The notes: generated from the letters alone by a model not told the origin. Counted from the stretch's first letter, positions 6,509 to 14,263 are shown. The stretch is DNA of 14,289 nucleotides from Treponema sp. UBA7570 (GCA_002477955.1 DLLE01000057.1:1-14289); one strand, 5' to 3'. Made by a program: numbers and translations.

Positions 6509-7294
6509 ATGGAACAGAACCTGGAGTTAAAAACAAAAACAATTGATTATGACGAAACTGCGGACAAAATCGTCCATAAGTATACCGTGGGTCAGTTTGA
6601 AGGTCCTTTGGATTTGCTTTGGACTTTAATCCGTGACAATAAAATCAATATTTATGATATTCCGATTGCCGAAATTACCGAGCAGTTTCTTGAATATCTT
6701 GATTATGCTTCTCAGGTTGAACTTGGCGATTTGTCCGAATTTTATAATATGGCGGCTCGCCTTGTTTATATAAAAAGCCGGATGATGCTTCCTGTTGAAG
6801 TAAAGGTTGATGACGACCTTGATTTTGACGATCCTCGTGAAGAGCTTGTTGAAAAACTTATTGAATACCAGAAATTTAAAAAGCTTTCAAATCTTATGGA
6901 AGAAAAAGAAGACGAAAGTGAATGGAATTTTGAACGAAAGAAAATTCAGCGGGTTCTTCCGTTCGATGATGAAAATATGTGGGAGCAGATAGATACTTGG
7001 GATCTTTTGCAGCAAATGCAGAAAATCTTTCAAAACCTTATTTCGCAGTACTCGGATTCAAAAATCATTGATATGTACGAAGAAATTTCGGTAAATGAAA
7101 AAATTACGCTGATGAATGAACTTCTTGAAAAAAAGGATGAATGTATGTTTACGGATTTGATTGTCAGACATGGCAATGTTCTTGATGTAATCTGCGCGTT
7201 TATGGCTCTTTTGGAAGCCGTAAAGTTTAAGATGGCAACGATTATGCAGAACAGAATGTTTGGCGACATAAAAATCTGTAGATATGCGGCATAA
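6509..7294 (+). CDS. scpA: Segregation and condensation protein A (kleisin)
   Basis: ScpA is the kleisin subunit that bridges SMC heads and binds ScpB dimers in the bacterial condensin that organises the chromosome. The 261 residues carry the family signature near the start: G-Q-F-E-G-P-L-D-L-L (about 28-37), then I-N-I-Y-D-I-P-I-A-E-I-T-E-Q-F-L. An acidic linker follows in the middle. The C-terminal winged-helix segment (V-I-C-A-F-M-A-L-L-E-A-V-K-F-K, then F-G-D-I) is the part that contacts SMC. The start has a good Shine-Dalgarno (GAGGAG about 6 bases upstream). A 46-base gap separates it from folK, with a run of nine T just ahead of the binding site. scpB follows 15 bases after the stop, the usual pairing. 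smc itself is not in the window. Confidence 0.95.
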   Translation: MEQNLELKTKTIDYDETADKIVHKYTVGQFEGPLDLLWTLIRDNKINIYDIPIAEITEQFLEYLDYASQVELGDLSEFYNMAARLVYIKSRMMLPVEVKVDDDLDFDDPREELVEKLIEYQKFKKLSNLMEEKEDESEWNFERKKIQRVLPFDDENMWEQIDTWDLLQQMQKIFQNLISQYSDSKIIDMYEEISVNEKITLMNELLEKKDECMFTDLIVRHGNVLDVICAFMALLEAVKFKMATIMQNRMFGDIKICRYAA

Positions 7295-7309
7295 GGAATT
7301 ATATAAAAA

Positions 7310-7855
7310 ATGGATGTAAATCTCGAAAAAGAAATGGGGCTTGTAGAGGCGGTTCTGTTTTTGGACAGCGAGCCTCTTACTGTTGAGTCGATCGCAAAAA
7401 TTGCAGAGCTTTCGGAAGATGTCATTGAGCAGTGTCTTGACGGGTTAAAGGAAAAGTATTCTCAAGAAAGTTCTGGTGTTGAGCTTTCAAAAATTACAGG
7501 CGGCTGGACACTTACTCCAAAGAAAGAATTTTGGGAAGTTTTAAAAGAGCGTTATGGAAATAAAAATGCAGGAAGATTGAGCCGTTCAGCAATGGAAGTT
7601 CTTTCGATTATTGCCTATAAGCAGCCTATTACGCGTGCTGAGATTGAATCAATTCGTGGAGTTCCGCCGGATAATATGATTCGTATTCTTCAGGAACGGC
7701 AGCTTGTAAAGGAAGTAGGCAGAAAAGATGCTCCTGGAAGACCGTGTCAGTTTGGAACTACAAAAGAATTCTTGAAATTTTTTAATCTTAATTCAATTGC
7801 AGAACTTCCTGCTCTTGATGAAAAAGAATCAGAGAGGTTCGAGCTTGCAAGATAA
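7310..7855 (+). CDS. scpB: Segregation and condensation protein B
   Basis: ScpB dimerises and binds ScpA in the SMC-ScpAB condensin complex. The 181-residue protein shows the two winged-helix domains of the family: V-E-A-V-L-F-L-D-S-E-P-L (12-23) opening the first, and S-R-S-A-M-E-V-L-S-I-I-A-Y-K-Q-P-I-T-R followed by R-G-V-P-P-D-N-M-I in the second. The conserved G-R-K-D-A-P-G-R-P-C-Q-F-G-T-T wing is near the end, then L-P-A-L. The length is normal. AAGGAA lies ahead of the ATG at suitable distance. The last 11 bases overlap the start of the pseudouridine synthase gene, whose ribosome binding site lies inside scpB. Confidence 0.96.
   Translation: MDVNLEKEMGLVEAVLFLDSEPLTVESIAKIAELSEDVIEQCLDGLKEKYSQESSGVELSKITGGWTLTPKKEFWEVLKERYGNKNAGRLSRSAMEVLSIIAYKQPITRAEIESIRGVPPDNMIRILQERQLVKEVGRKDAPGRPCQFGTTKEFLKFFNLNSIAELPALDEKESERFELAR
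7831..7837 (+). promoter_or_regulatory. Ribosome binding site that sets a TTG start for the pseudouridine synthase
   Basis: AGAGAGG, seven bases before TTG at 7845, within the 3' end of scpB. Earlier in-frame starts (TTG 7797, ATG 7818) have no such site, and the residues they would add do not match the S4-domain family. Confidence 0.7.
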
Positions 7856-8597
7856 TTCTCAAGAAAAAAAACAAATTCGGCTTCAGGCTTTTCTTGCTCA
7901 TTGCGGACTTGCAAGCCGGCGCGCCTGTGAAAATATAATTACAGACGGACGGGTATGCGTAAACGGAAAAACAGTCAGTGAATTAGGGGTAAAGGTTTCA
8001 GAAAATGATGTTGTCTGCGTTGATGGAAAACAAATTTCTCTTGAAAAAAGAAAAATTTATGTTCTGTTGAATAAACCTGCTGGCTATGTATGTACCCAAA
8101 CCGATGAAAAGGGCCGGCCGGTTGCTGTTGATATTCTGAAAGAAAAATATTCTGAGCGGCTGTACAATGTCGGCCGTCTTGATATGTTTAGTCGCGGAGC
8201 TATAATTTTTACAAACGATGGAGATTTTGCCGCAAAACTGAGCCATCCTTCTAGTGAAATTGAAAAAGAATATCTTGTAGAAACCAGTTATCCTCTGCCA
8301 GAAGGTCTTGAAGATCGCTTTGCACGCGGAATTCGTGTCGAAGGGATTTTTTACAAAGCAAAAAGCGCGCAGGTTGTAAATTCTCACAAAATGAGGGTTG
8401 TTCTTGTCGAAGGTAAAAACCGCGAAATTCGCCGTGTATTTACCGATGCGGGAGCCGCAATCCGAAGCCTTCGGCGTATCAGGATTGGAAATGTAAAACT
8501 TGAAAATTTGGAAGAGGGAAAATTCCGTGAGCTTTCTGAAAAAGAAGTAAAAGAACTTTTATCTCTTTGCAAAAATAATATTGGGAGCGAAATATGA
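7845..8597 (+). CDS. rluB: RsuA/RluB-family rRNA pseudouridine synthase
   Basis: Isomerises a specific uridine to pseudouridine in ribosomal RNA. From the TTG at 7845 it has 250 residues. An N-terminal S4 RNA-binding domain (about 11-60; R-L-Q-A-F-L-A-H-C-G-L-A-S-R-R-A-C-E) precedes the catalytic domain. That domain shows L-N-K-P-A-G (75-80), N-V-G-R-L-D-M-F-S-R-G (108-118) with catalytic Asp113, F-T-N-D-G (122-126), K-E-Y-L-V (141-145) and E-G-K-N-R-E-I-R-R-V (189-198). The position next to scpAB matches the common scpA-scpB-rluB arrangement, so an RluB-like role on 23S rRNA is more likely than RsuA (16S), but sequence alone does not settle the target. The gene overlaps scpB by 11 bases at its start and overlaps the next gene by four bases (ATGA), so all three are translationally coupled. 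Confidence 0.9.
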   Translation: MQDNSQEKKQIRLQAFLAHCGLASRRACENIITDGRVCVNGKTVSELGVKVSENDVVCVDGKQISLEKRKIYVLLNKPAGYVCTQTDEKGRPVAVDILKEKYSERLYNVGRLDMFSRGAIIFTNDGDFAAKLSHPSSEIEKEYLVETSYPLPEGLEDRFARGIRVEGIFYKAKSAQVVNSHKMRVVLVEGKNREIRRVFTDAGAAIRSLRRIRIGNVKLENLEEGKFRELSEKEVKELLSLCKNNIGSEI

Positions 8598-10942
8598 TAA
8601 TCGCAATGGACGGACCTGCCGGAACAGGAAAATCTACAGTTGCATCGTTGATTGCAAGAAAATTAAGAATTACCTATCTGAACAGCGGAAGTTTTTATCG
8701 GGCGCTTACAATGGCTCTTAATTCTTCTGATATTGATATTTCAGATTCTGAAAAAGTGCTTAAATTCTGCAAAAAACAGAAGCTTGAATATAAAAATTCA
8801 CGTCTTGTGCTTAATGGAGTCGATGTTGAAGATCATCTTCACGATGATGCGGTTAGCAAAAAAGTTGCTCAGGTGTCTTCTATTGTGCCAGTCCGCCATC
8901 TTGTAAACGAAAGAATGCAGGAAATAACTAAGTCTCTTGACATTGTCTGCGAAGGACGCGATATGACAACAGTTGTTTTTCCAAATGCGCAATACAAGTT
9001 CTATCTTGATGCCTCGATAGATGTTCAGGCTCAACGTCGTTTCGATCAGGGCGTTTCTAATATGACGCTCGAAGAAGTAAAGGCGGCAATTCTAAAACGC
9101 GATGAAATTGACAGGAATAAAGCAGAAGGAGCCTTAAAGCGTGCTCCGGATGCCTTTTACATTGATACATCAAACTTGACTATAGAGCAGGTTTGTGCGA
9201 TAATCTTAAGCAAAATTCAAAACAAAGGGTTTACTATGGAACAGATGGAAGTGGAAAAGGAAGAGACAAAAAGCTCTATCCAGACACAATTAGAGGAGTC
9301 TCTCAAGAGTTTTATGCCTCTTGAAGATGGTCAGCTTGTTGACGGTACTGTAATTGCAGTTACAGATGAACTTGTATTTATCGATATTGGTGCTAAATCG
9401 GAAGGAAAGATTCCTGTGCAGGAATTTGCAGGAAAACTGCCAAAGCCTGGCGATGTAGTTTCCTGTGTGCTTGTAAAACTTAACGGCCGTAATGGTCCGG
9501 AAGTTTCTTTCACAAAAGCGCAGTCAAAACAGTTGTGGAAAGATCTCCGCAAGGCTGCTGAAGAAAAAACTCCAGTAGAAGGAACTATAGAAAAAGAAGT
9601 AAAAGGCGGTTTTGAAGTAAACCTTGGTGGCGATATTCGTGCGTTCTTGCCAATCAGTCAGTCTGATTCTTCAAAAGTTGAAGAACCGAAAAAACTTATT
9701 GGAACAGTTTCTAAATTCTATATTGAAAGACTGTATTCGGACAACAAGGCAAATGTTGTTGTAAACCGCAGAAAGTATCTTGAAGAAATTATCAACAAGG
9801 CTCGTGATGATTTCTTTGCAAATACTCAGGTTGGCGACACTGTAAAAGGAACTGTGAAATCATTTACAAGTTTTGGTGCTTTTATCGATCTTGGCGGTTT
9901 CGACGGTCTTCTTCATATCAATGATATGAGCTGGGGACATGTAACTCGTCCAAAGGATTTCGTAAAGAAAGGGCAGGAAATTGAGCTTAAAGTGATTGCT
10001 CTTAATCCTGAAGATAAGAGAATCAACCTGTCTCTTAAACATTTTACTGAAGATCCTTGGGTTCATTTTGAAGATAAATATCATGTAAATGATGTTGTTG
10101 AAGGAACAGTTACAAAACTCACAGACTTTGGCGCTTTTATTGCCCTTGAAGAAGGAATTGAAGGTCTCGCTCACATTTCTGAATTCAGCTGGACAAAGAA
10201 AGTAAACAAGGCTTCTGATATGGTTCAGATTGGCGACAAAGTAAAGTGTATGGTTCTCGGCTATGATATTCAGGCTGGACGCGTTTCTCTCGGTTTGAAA
10301 CAGGTTACGCCAAATCCTTGGGATACAATTTCTGAAAAATATGCAGTTGATTCTGTAGTTCACGGAAAAGTTGTAAAAATCACAAATGCAGGTGCATTTA
10401 TTCAGCTTGAAGAAGGTATCGATGGATTCCTACATTCAGAAGATATTTCTTGGACAAAGAAAGTTAAGCATCCTGGCAGCGAATTTACAGTCGGTCAGGA
10501 ACTTGATGTAAAAATCCTTGATGTAAATCCTGAACAGCACCGCATTACAGTTGGCTTAAAGCAGCTTACAGATAATCCTTGGGTGGCATTTGCAGAAAAA
10601 TACCATGTAGGTTCAACTCTTGAGGGCGAAATTACATCAATCACTGATTTTGGTGTATTTGTAAGAGCTCCAGAGGGAATCGAAGGTCTTGTAAACAAGG
10701 CTAACCTCAGCGATGACAAAGATGTTCCTTTTGAAGAAGCTGTTGAAAAATACAAGGTAGGCGACAAAGTTAATGTTTACGTTGTAGACATCAATGTTGA
10801 AAGAGAGAAAGTTGCTTTTTCTGTAAAAGATTTCAAAAAAGCTCAAGCTCGTAAAGAAATCAATCAGTATATATCTTCTGAAGATAATGTTGGTGGTGCA
10901 TATACACTCGGTGATATGCTTAACGATCAGAAAAACAGTTAG
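8594..10942 (+). CDS. cmk-rpsA: Cytidylate kinase fused to 30S ribosomal protein S1
   Basis: One 782-residue frame joins two proteins that are separate neighbours in many bacteria. Residues 1 to about 212 are CMP kinase (CMP/dCMP plus ATP). It has P-loop G-P-A-G-T-G-K-S (7-14), Y-L-N-S-G-S-F-Y-R (28-36), C-E-G-R-D-M-T-T-V-V-F-P (119-130), K-R-D-E-I-D-R-N-K (168-176) and Y-I-D-T-S (189-193). It differs from the usual G-R-D-I-G-T and D-S-x-R patterns. Residues about 215-782 are S1 with six OB repeats, roughly 245-308, 326-392, 412-484, 497-571, 584-658 and 671-746. Repeats 3 to 5 are nearly canonical (F-G-A-F-I, G-L-x-H). S1 binds mRNA and helps start translation. The start overlaps the previous stop (ATGA) with GGGAG seven bases upstream. 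No stop or frameshift separates the halves; an internal ATG at 9236 could give free S1. Fused proteins like this are known in treponemes. Confidence 0.95.
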   Translation: MIIAMDGPAGTGKSTVASLIARKLRITYLNSGSFYRALTMALNSSDIDISDSEKVLKFCKKQKLEYKNSRLVLNGVDVEDHLHDDAVSKKVAQVSSIVPVRHLVNERMQEITKSLDIVCEGRDMTTVVFPNAQYKFYLDASIDVQAQRRFDQGVSNMTLEEVKAAILKRDEIDRNKAEGALKRAPDAFYIDTSNLTIEQVCAIILSKIQNKGFTMEQMEVEKEETKSSIQTQLEESLKSFMPLEDGQLVDGTVIAVTDELVFIDIGAKSEGKIPVQEFAGKLPKPGDVVSCVLVKLNGRNGPEVSFTKAQSKQLWKDLRKAAEEKTPVEGTIEKEVKGGFEVNLGGDIRAFLPISQSDSSKVEEPKKLIGTVSKFYIERLYSDNKANVVVNRRKYLEEIINKARDDFFANTQVGDTVKGTVKSFTSFGAFIDLGGFDGLLHINDMSWGHVTRPKDFVKKGQEIELKVIALNPEDKRINLSLKHFTEDPWVHFEDKYHVNDVVEGTVTKLTDFGAFIALEEGIEGLAHISEFSWTKKVNKASDMVQIGDKVKCMVLGYDIQAGRVSLGLKQVTPNPWDTISEKYAVDSVVHGKVVKITNAGAFIQLEEGIDGFLHSEDISWTKKVKHPGSEFTVGQELDVKILDVNPEQHRITVGLKQLTDNPWVAFAEKYHVGSTLEGEITSITDFGVFVRAPEGIEGLVNKANLSDDKDVPFEEAVEKYKVGDKVNVYVVDINVEREKVAFSVKDFKKAQARKEINQYISSEDNVGGAYTLGDMLNDQKNS
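9225..9229 (+). promoter_or_regulatory. Possible internal ribosome binding site for separate S1
   Basis: AAGGG, six bases before an in-frame ATG at 9236, exactly at the junction where cytidylate kinase ends (after residue 214) and the S1 N-terminal extension (M-E-Q-M-E-V-E) begins. It is a modest match to the anti-Shine-Dalgarno. Confidence 0.3.
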
Positions 10943-10951
10943 TCGATTTCG

Positions 10952-12508
10952 ATGGGTGAACTTGATTCTCTTACTTTTGAAAAACTAAAAACACTCATCG
11001 AAATAAACGGCAGAATAAATTCAAATTATTCAGATGTAAATGCGTTGCTGGTTTATATTCTTGAATCAGCAATGCGTTTGGTCGAATGTGAATCTTCTTC
11101 ACTTCTGCTTGTAAACAAAGAAGACGGAACTCTTCGCTTTGTAGTTGCCTTGGGGCCGAAAGGTGCTGAGGCAAAAAATATAATTGTTGAAAAAAACAGT
11201 ATTGCCGGTTGGGTTGTTGAAAATAATAAACATGTAATCGTCAATAATGTAGGTCTTGATCCGCGCTTTTCAGATACGGTTCAAAATAAAACTGGTTATG
11301 TAACAAAAACGATGATTGCGATTCCAATGCGTGTAAAAGGACAGTGCATTGGCGTAATCGAGCTTATAAACAAGTCTGGTTCGCGGGGATTTTGCAATTC
11401 TGATTTGGAAATTTTGAATCTTCTAGCAAGCCAGGCAGGAATTGCATATTTGAATGCAGATTCTTACCGGTCGGCAAAAGATAATTTTTCTGTATTGCAG
11501 AGTAATATCGTCAGTGGAAGCGATTATCATCCTTTTGTTGCAAAAAGTCCGGTTGTCTTGGATTTGCTTCATATAATTGATGAAGTTGCGAAGGCGAATA
11601 CAACAATTCTTATAACAGGCGAAAGCGGTGTTGGAAAAGAACTTTTTGCTGAACAGATTCATTTGCGGTCAAACAGGGTCGGAAAGCCTTTTTTGCGCGT
11701 AAATTGTGCGGCTTTGTCGTCTGCGCTTTTGGAAAGTGAATTATTTGGGCATGTAAAAGGCGCTTTTACAGATGCAGTTTCAGATAGAAAGGGAAGGTTT
11801 GAGGCGGCAGAAGGCGGAACTTTATTTCTTGACGAAATTGGTGAATTGCCTTTGGAATTGCAGTCAAAACTGCTTAGAGTTTTGCAGAGTCACACTTTTG
11901 AGAGAGTTGGTTCTAACGAAACGATTTCTGTCGATGTCCGGATTATCGCTGCGACGAACCGTAATCTAGAAAAAATGGTAAGTGAGGGGGCATTCCGTAG
12001 CGATTTATATTACAGGCTGAATGTAATGCCTATAAATGTTCCTCCTTTGAGAGAACGGAAAGAAGATGTGCTTCCGCTTGCAAAATTCTTTTTGGCAGAA
12101 TTTGCGAACGAAACAAAAAAGAATTTTGAGTCTTTTTCGGCAGCCGCAGAGAAAACTCTTTTGGAATATTATTGGCCTGGAAATATTCGTGAATTGGAAA
12201 ATTCAATAGAAAGGGCCTGTGTTTTGGGTAAGCCTCCGCTTATTCAGACTGAAGATTTAAGAATCAATTCAACTGTTGCTAGTGTTCAAAAAAATAAAAC
12301 GCAGGATAGTTTTGAAGAGATTGCTGATGAAATTGCGAATCCAGCTGATGGGGACAGAACCTTAAGAACAGCTTTAAATAAATTTAAAACCGCCTATATT
12401 AAAAAGATTCTTGATTCTACATCTTGGAATCAGACAGAGGCGGGAAAAATTTTGGGAATCCAGCGGACTTATGTTTCACGATTGCTGAATGAACTTAAAA
12501 TCCGTTGA
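10952..12508 (+). CDS. Sigma-54-dependent enhancer-binding activator (GAF, AAA+, Fis-type HTH)
   Basis: Activates transcription by sigma-54 RNA polymerase using ATP hydrolysis. The 518 residues divide into a GAF sensor (about 10-170; I-A-G-W-V-V-E-N, A-I-P-M, G-V-I-E-L-I-N-K), a central AAA+ domain (about 193-435) and a C-terminal Fis-type helix-turn-helix (about 470-518; N-Q-T-E-A-G-K-I-L-G-I). Walker A is G-E-S-G-V-G-K-E (223-230), Walker B is L-F-L-D-E-I (291-296), and the arginine region is F-R-S-D-L-Y-Y-R-L-N-V (348-358). W-P-G-N-I-R-E-L-E-N (408-417) is the sensor II motif. The sigma-54 contact loop reads G-A-F-T-D-A (270-275) instead of G-A-F-T-G-A, a variant I believe occurs in other activators. 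There is no receiver domain, so the input is probably a small ligand or protein rather than a histidine kinase. Its targets are unknown. It follows rpsA after nine bases with no visible Shine-Dalgarno. Confidence 0.93.
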   Translation: MGELDSLTFEKLKTLIEINGRINSNYSDVNALLVYILESAMRLVECESSSLLLVNKEDGTLRFVVALGPKGAEAKNIIVEKNSIAGWVVENNKHVIVNNVGLDPRFSDTVQNKTGYVTKTMIAIPMRVKGQCIGVIELINKSGSRGFCNSDLEILNLLASQAGIAYLNADSYRSAKDNFSVLQSNIVSGSDYHPFVAKSPVVLDLLHIIDEVAKANTTILITGESGVGKELFAEQIHLRSNRVGKPFLRVNCAALSSALLESELFGHVKGAFTDAVSDRKGRFEAAEGGTLFLDEIGELPLELQSKLLRVLQSHTFERVGSNETISVDVRIIAATNRNLEKMVSEGAFRSDLYYRLNVMPINVPPLRERKEDVLPLAKFFLAEFANETKKNFESFSAAAEKTLLEYYWPGNIRELENSIERACVLGKPPLIQTEDLRINSTVASVQKNKTQDSFEEIADEIANPADGDRTLRTALNKFKTAYIKKILDSTSWNQTEAGKILGIQRTYVSRLLNELKIR

Positions 12509-12525
12509 ATATAAATAAAAAATTT

Positions 12526-12529
12526 GGAG
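12526..12529 (+). promoter_or_regulatory. Ribosome binding site that sets the start at 12538
   Basis: GGAG eight bases before the ATG at 12538. The alternative in-frame TTG at 12505 overlaps the activator's last codons and has no binding site. Confidence 0.7.
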
Positions 12530-12537
12530 ATAAAAAT

Positions 12538-13203
12538 ATGTCTAATGAAGAATCAAAAACGTCTGTTCTTGGAAAATTCCTTGAAAAAAATATAAAAGTT
12601 ATCGGTGGTTTGATTGCCATTTTAATAGTGTTTGTTATTGTTGCGGTAGTCGGCTCTTCAATAAAAACAAAGGTCGCTGAGGAAGGACTTTCTCAGGTTG
12701 ATATGGTTGAATATACTTTCAAGAAAGATGCGGATGATATTTCTGCAGAAGATTTTAAGGCTAGGCAGGAGACTGCACTTGCTGAACTTGAAACTCTTGC
12801 TTCGAAAGGTGGAATTGTAGGTGTAAGGGCAAATATGCTAAAGGCTGAGATTCTTTTTGAACAGAAAAATTATGATGCAAGCCGCAGCGCCTGGTTAAAG
12901 GCTGCTGCGGCAAAAAAATCGACTTATACGGCTCCTCTTTGTTATTACAATGCGGCAATTTGTTCTGAAAACTTGAATGATTTGGAAGACGCCATTTCTT
13001 GTTATGAAAAGGCGATTTCTTCGAAAAATTTTTATCTTATCGACCATGCATATTTTAGCCTCGGTCGCGTGAACGAAGCTAAAGGTGATTTGGAAAACGC
13101 TGTTGAAGCTTATGAAAAAATTGAAGCAATTCATTCTGGTTCAAGATGGGCAAATCTTGCAAAAGACCGGATTATTGCAATTAATTTAACAAAAGCAGAA
13201 TAA
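12538..13203 (+). CDS. Membrane-anchored TPR protein (YfgM-like architecture)
   Basis: From the ATG at 12538 there are 221 residues. A short charged N-terminus leads to one hydrophobic segment at about 20-40 (V-I-G-G-L-I-A-I-L-I-V-F-V-I-V-A-V-V-G), followed by a soluble domain of TPR-like helices at about 70-215. The best repeats are A-P-L-C-Y-Y-N-A-A-I-C-S-E-N-L-N-D-L-E (132-150) and the Y-F-S-L-G-R-V-N-E-A-K-G-D-L-E-N-A-V-E-A-Y-E-K region (172-194). A short cytoplasmic tail, one membrane anchor and an extracytoplasmic TPR domain is the layout of YfgM, the SecYEG-associated chaperone-like protein. Sequence similarity to YfgM cannot be judged by eye, so the role is open. The gene starts 29 bases after the activator stop. 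No lipobox is present, and the membrane segment is not followed by an obvious cleavage site. Confidence 0.75.
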   Translation: MSNEESKTSVLGKFLEKNIKVIGGLIAILIVFVIVAVVGSSIKTKVAEEGLSQVDMVEYTFKKDADDISAEDFKARQETALAELETLASKGGIVGVRANMLKAEILFEQKNYDASRSAWLKAAAAKKSTYTAPLCYYNAAICSENLNDLEDAISCYEKAISSKNFYLIDHAYFSLGRVNEAKGDLENAVEAYEKIEAIHSGSRWANLAKDRIIAINLTKAE

Positions 13204-13239
13204 TTTGTAACTTGATAAATATAAAATAGTTTTTTTATT

Positions 13240-14148
13240 ATGAAAAGTTTCCCTATGGCAAGTAAAATATTTATTATGTGTATTCTTGCCTTTACGGAAA
13301 CTTTTTTTGTTTCCTGCGGACTTGAAGATGTAATAACAGTAAATGCTCCGACATCTCTAATCAATAGCCCGCTTTACAGTGGCGATGATTATTTGAAATG
13401 GTACGCTTCTTTTAGGGTGAATGAAACCGACCAGCCCGATTCTTTTTCTGGAACTGAAATTTATTATAAAATTTACAATAATTCCAGCGATTTAATCTCC
13501 CAGCGAAATTCAATTCTCTCCGTAAACACGAGCAGTAATTCGACAGCGGCGGCTACAAGAATGGTTGATACTTATCAGTATCAGGTTTTGGGCGCACGTT
13601 CTTTTAAGACTAACAAAACTGTTTCTCAGTCGGTGTTTGTTCCTGCTTCTATTCTAAAAGATAGGTTAAATGTCGCTTTTCGGGTAAAAACTTATGCTGG
13701 AAATGAAAATTACGGAGCTAATGGAGAGGATGTTTCGAGTTTTGAACAATTTCGTGCATGTGTAAAGTTTTCTGGCCGTTTAAGGGCTTTTGTCAATGAT
13801 TCTACAGTTTTTGTTGATTATGACTCTTCAGAGGGCTGGAAATATTTTTCTGGAACTTCGGGTAGTTTTGGAACCTCAGTTTCATATGATGACATAGATT
13901 TTATCATTCCTTCGAGAAGCAATGGAAAATCATTTGATTTTTTTGATGAACAAGATACAGATTCAGACGAGAATGTACAGCCGTCGGAAAGTGATGATGA
14001 TTATAAGCATAATGATTCGGCTTCTGCGAGCGATACTTATTATGTTCAGTTTTTTGCAGTCGGAGTCGCATTTGATAGCAGTTCACTTTCGAACGCTTAT
14101 AGTCTTCTCCTTGATCTTGGTTCAGTTCCGATAATAAAAAATAAATAG
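13240..14148 (+). CDS. Putative lipoprotein of unknown function
   Basis: The 302-residue protein begins with a signal peptide whose hydrophobic part (I-F-I-M-C-I-L-A-F) ends in T-F-F-V-S-C. Cys26 is the likely lipidated residue in a relaxed, spirochaete-type lipobox with Phe at -3 and Ser at -1. The mature part looks beta-rich with many Ser, Asn and Tyr and no motif I recognise. A strongly acidic, Ser-rich stretch covers about 235-265 (E-Q-D-T-D-S-D-E-N, then E-S-D-D-D-Y). It is followed by a hydrophobic C-terminal segment, so the acidic stretch may be a surface loop. Neither ATG 13240 nor the in-frame ATG 13255 has a clear Shine-Dalgarno; the second gives a more compact signal peptide. A pair of competing hairpins lies in the first 25 codons. 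The gene follows the TPR protein by 36 A/T-rich bases and is the last protein gene before the right-hand tRNA. Confidence 0.75.
   Translation: MKSFPMASKIFIMCILAFTETFFVSCGLEDVITVNAPTSLINSPLYSGDDYLKWYASFRVNETDQPDSFSGTEIYYKIYNNSSDLISQRNSILSVNTSSNSTAAATRMVDTYQYQVLGARSFKTNKTVSQSVFVPASILKDRLNVAFRVKTYAGNENYGANGEDVSSFEQFRACVKFSGRLRAFVNDSTVFVDYDSSEGWKYFSGTSGSFGTSVSYDDIDFIIPSRSNGKSFDFFDEQDTDSDENVQPSESDDDYKHNDSASASDTYYVQFFAVGVAFDSSSLSNAYSLLLDLGSVPIIKNK
13243..13314 (+). promoter_or_regulatory. Two mutually exclusive hairpins in the lipoprotein's first codons
   Basis: AAAAGTTTCC (13243-13252) is a perfect 10-base complement of GGAAACTTTT (13296-13305). GGAAAC (13296-13301) is also complementary to GTTTCC at 13309-13314, across a loop of seven T. 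The central arm can therefore pair upstream, closing over the ATG at 13255, or downstream. Whether RNA folding here matters is unknown; signal-peptide coding bias towards T could produce such matches. Confidence 0.3.
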
Positions 14149-14224
14149 TATCGGCTGTAAGTGTTTTTTTTGCAGAAAAAAACAAAAATTGCAATAATTT
14201 TAGAAAAATGCGGCAGATTGAGTG
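14149..14224 (+). terminator. A/T hairpins after the lipoprotein gene, possible weak terminator
   Basis: TGTTTTTTT (14162-14170) pairs with AAAAAAACA (14176-14184) across loop TGCAG. AAAATT (14185-14190) pairs with AATTTT (14196-14201) across GCAAT. Both stems are almost pure A/T and have no classic GC stem plus T-tract, so termination is only a possibility. Nothing else is visible in this gap. Confidence 0.25.
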
Positions 14225-14253
14225 TTGCAAAAAAAATGCAATTTTGATAAAGT
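14225..14253 (+). promoter_or_regulatory. Promoter for the right-hand tRNA gene
   Basis: TTGCAA (14225-14230), exactly 17 bases, then TAAAGT (14248-14253). Transcription would begin near 14260, about four bases before the tRNA 5' end, as is common for tRNA genes. The -35 overlaps a small hairpin, TTGCA (14225-14229) with TGCAA (14237-14241), followed by four T, which might instead end upstream transcription. Confidence 0.5.
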
Positions 14254-14263
14254 GAATAAATAC

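Noticed and set aside
9836..10840. Tandem DNA repeats in the S1 coding region
   Set aside because: The similarity is at protein level and is explained by the repeated S1 OB domains.
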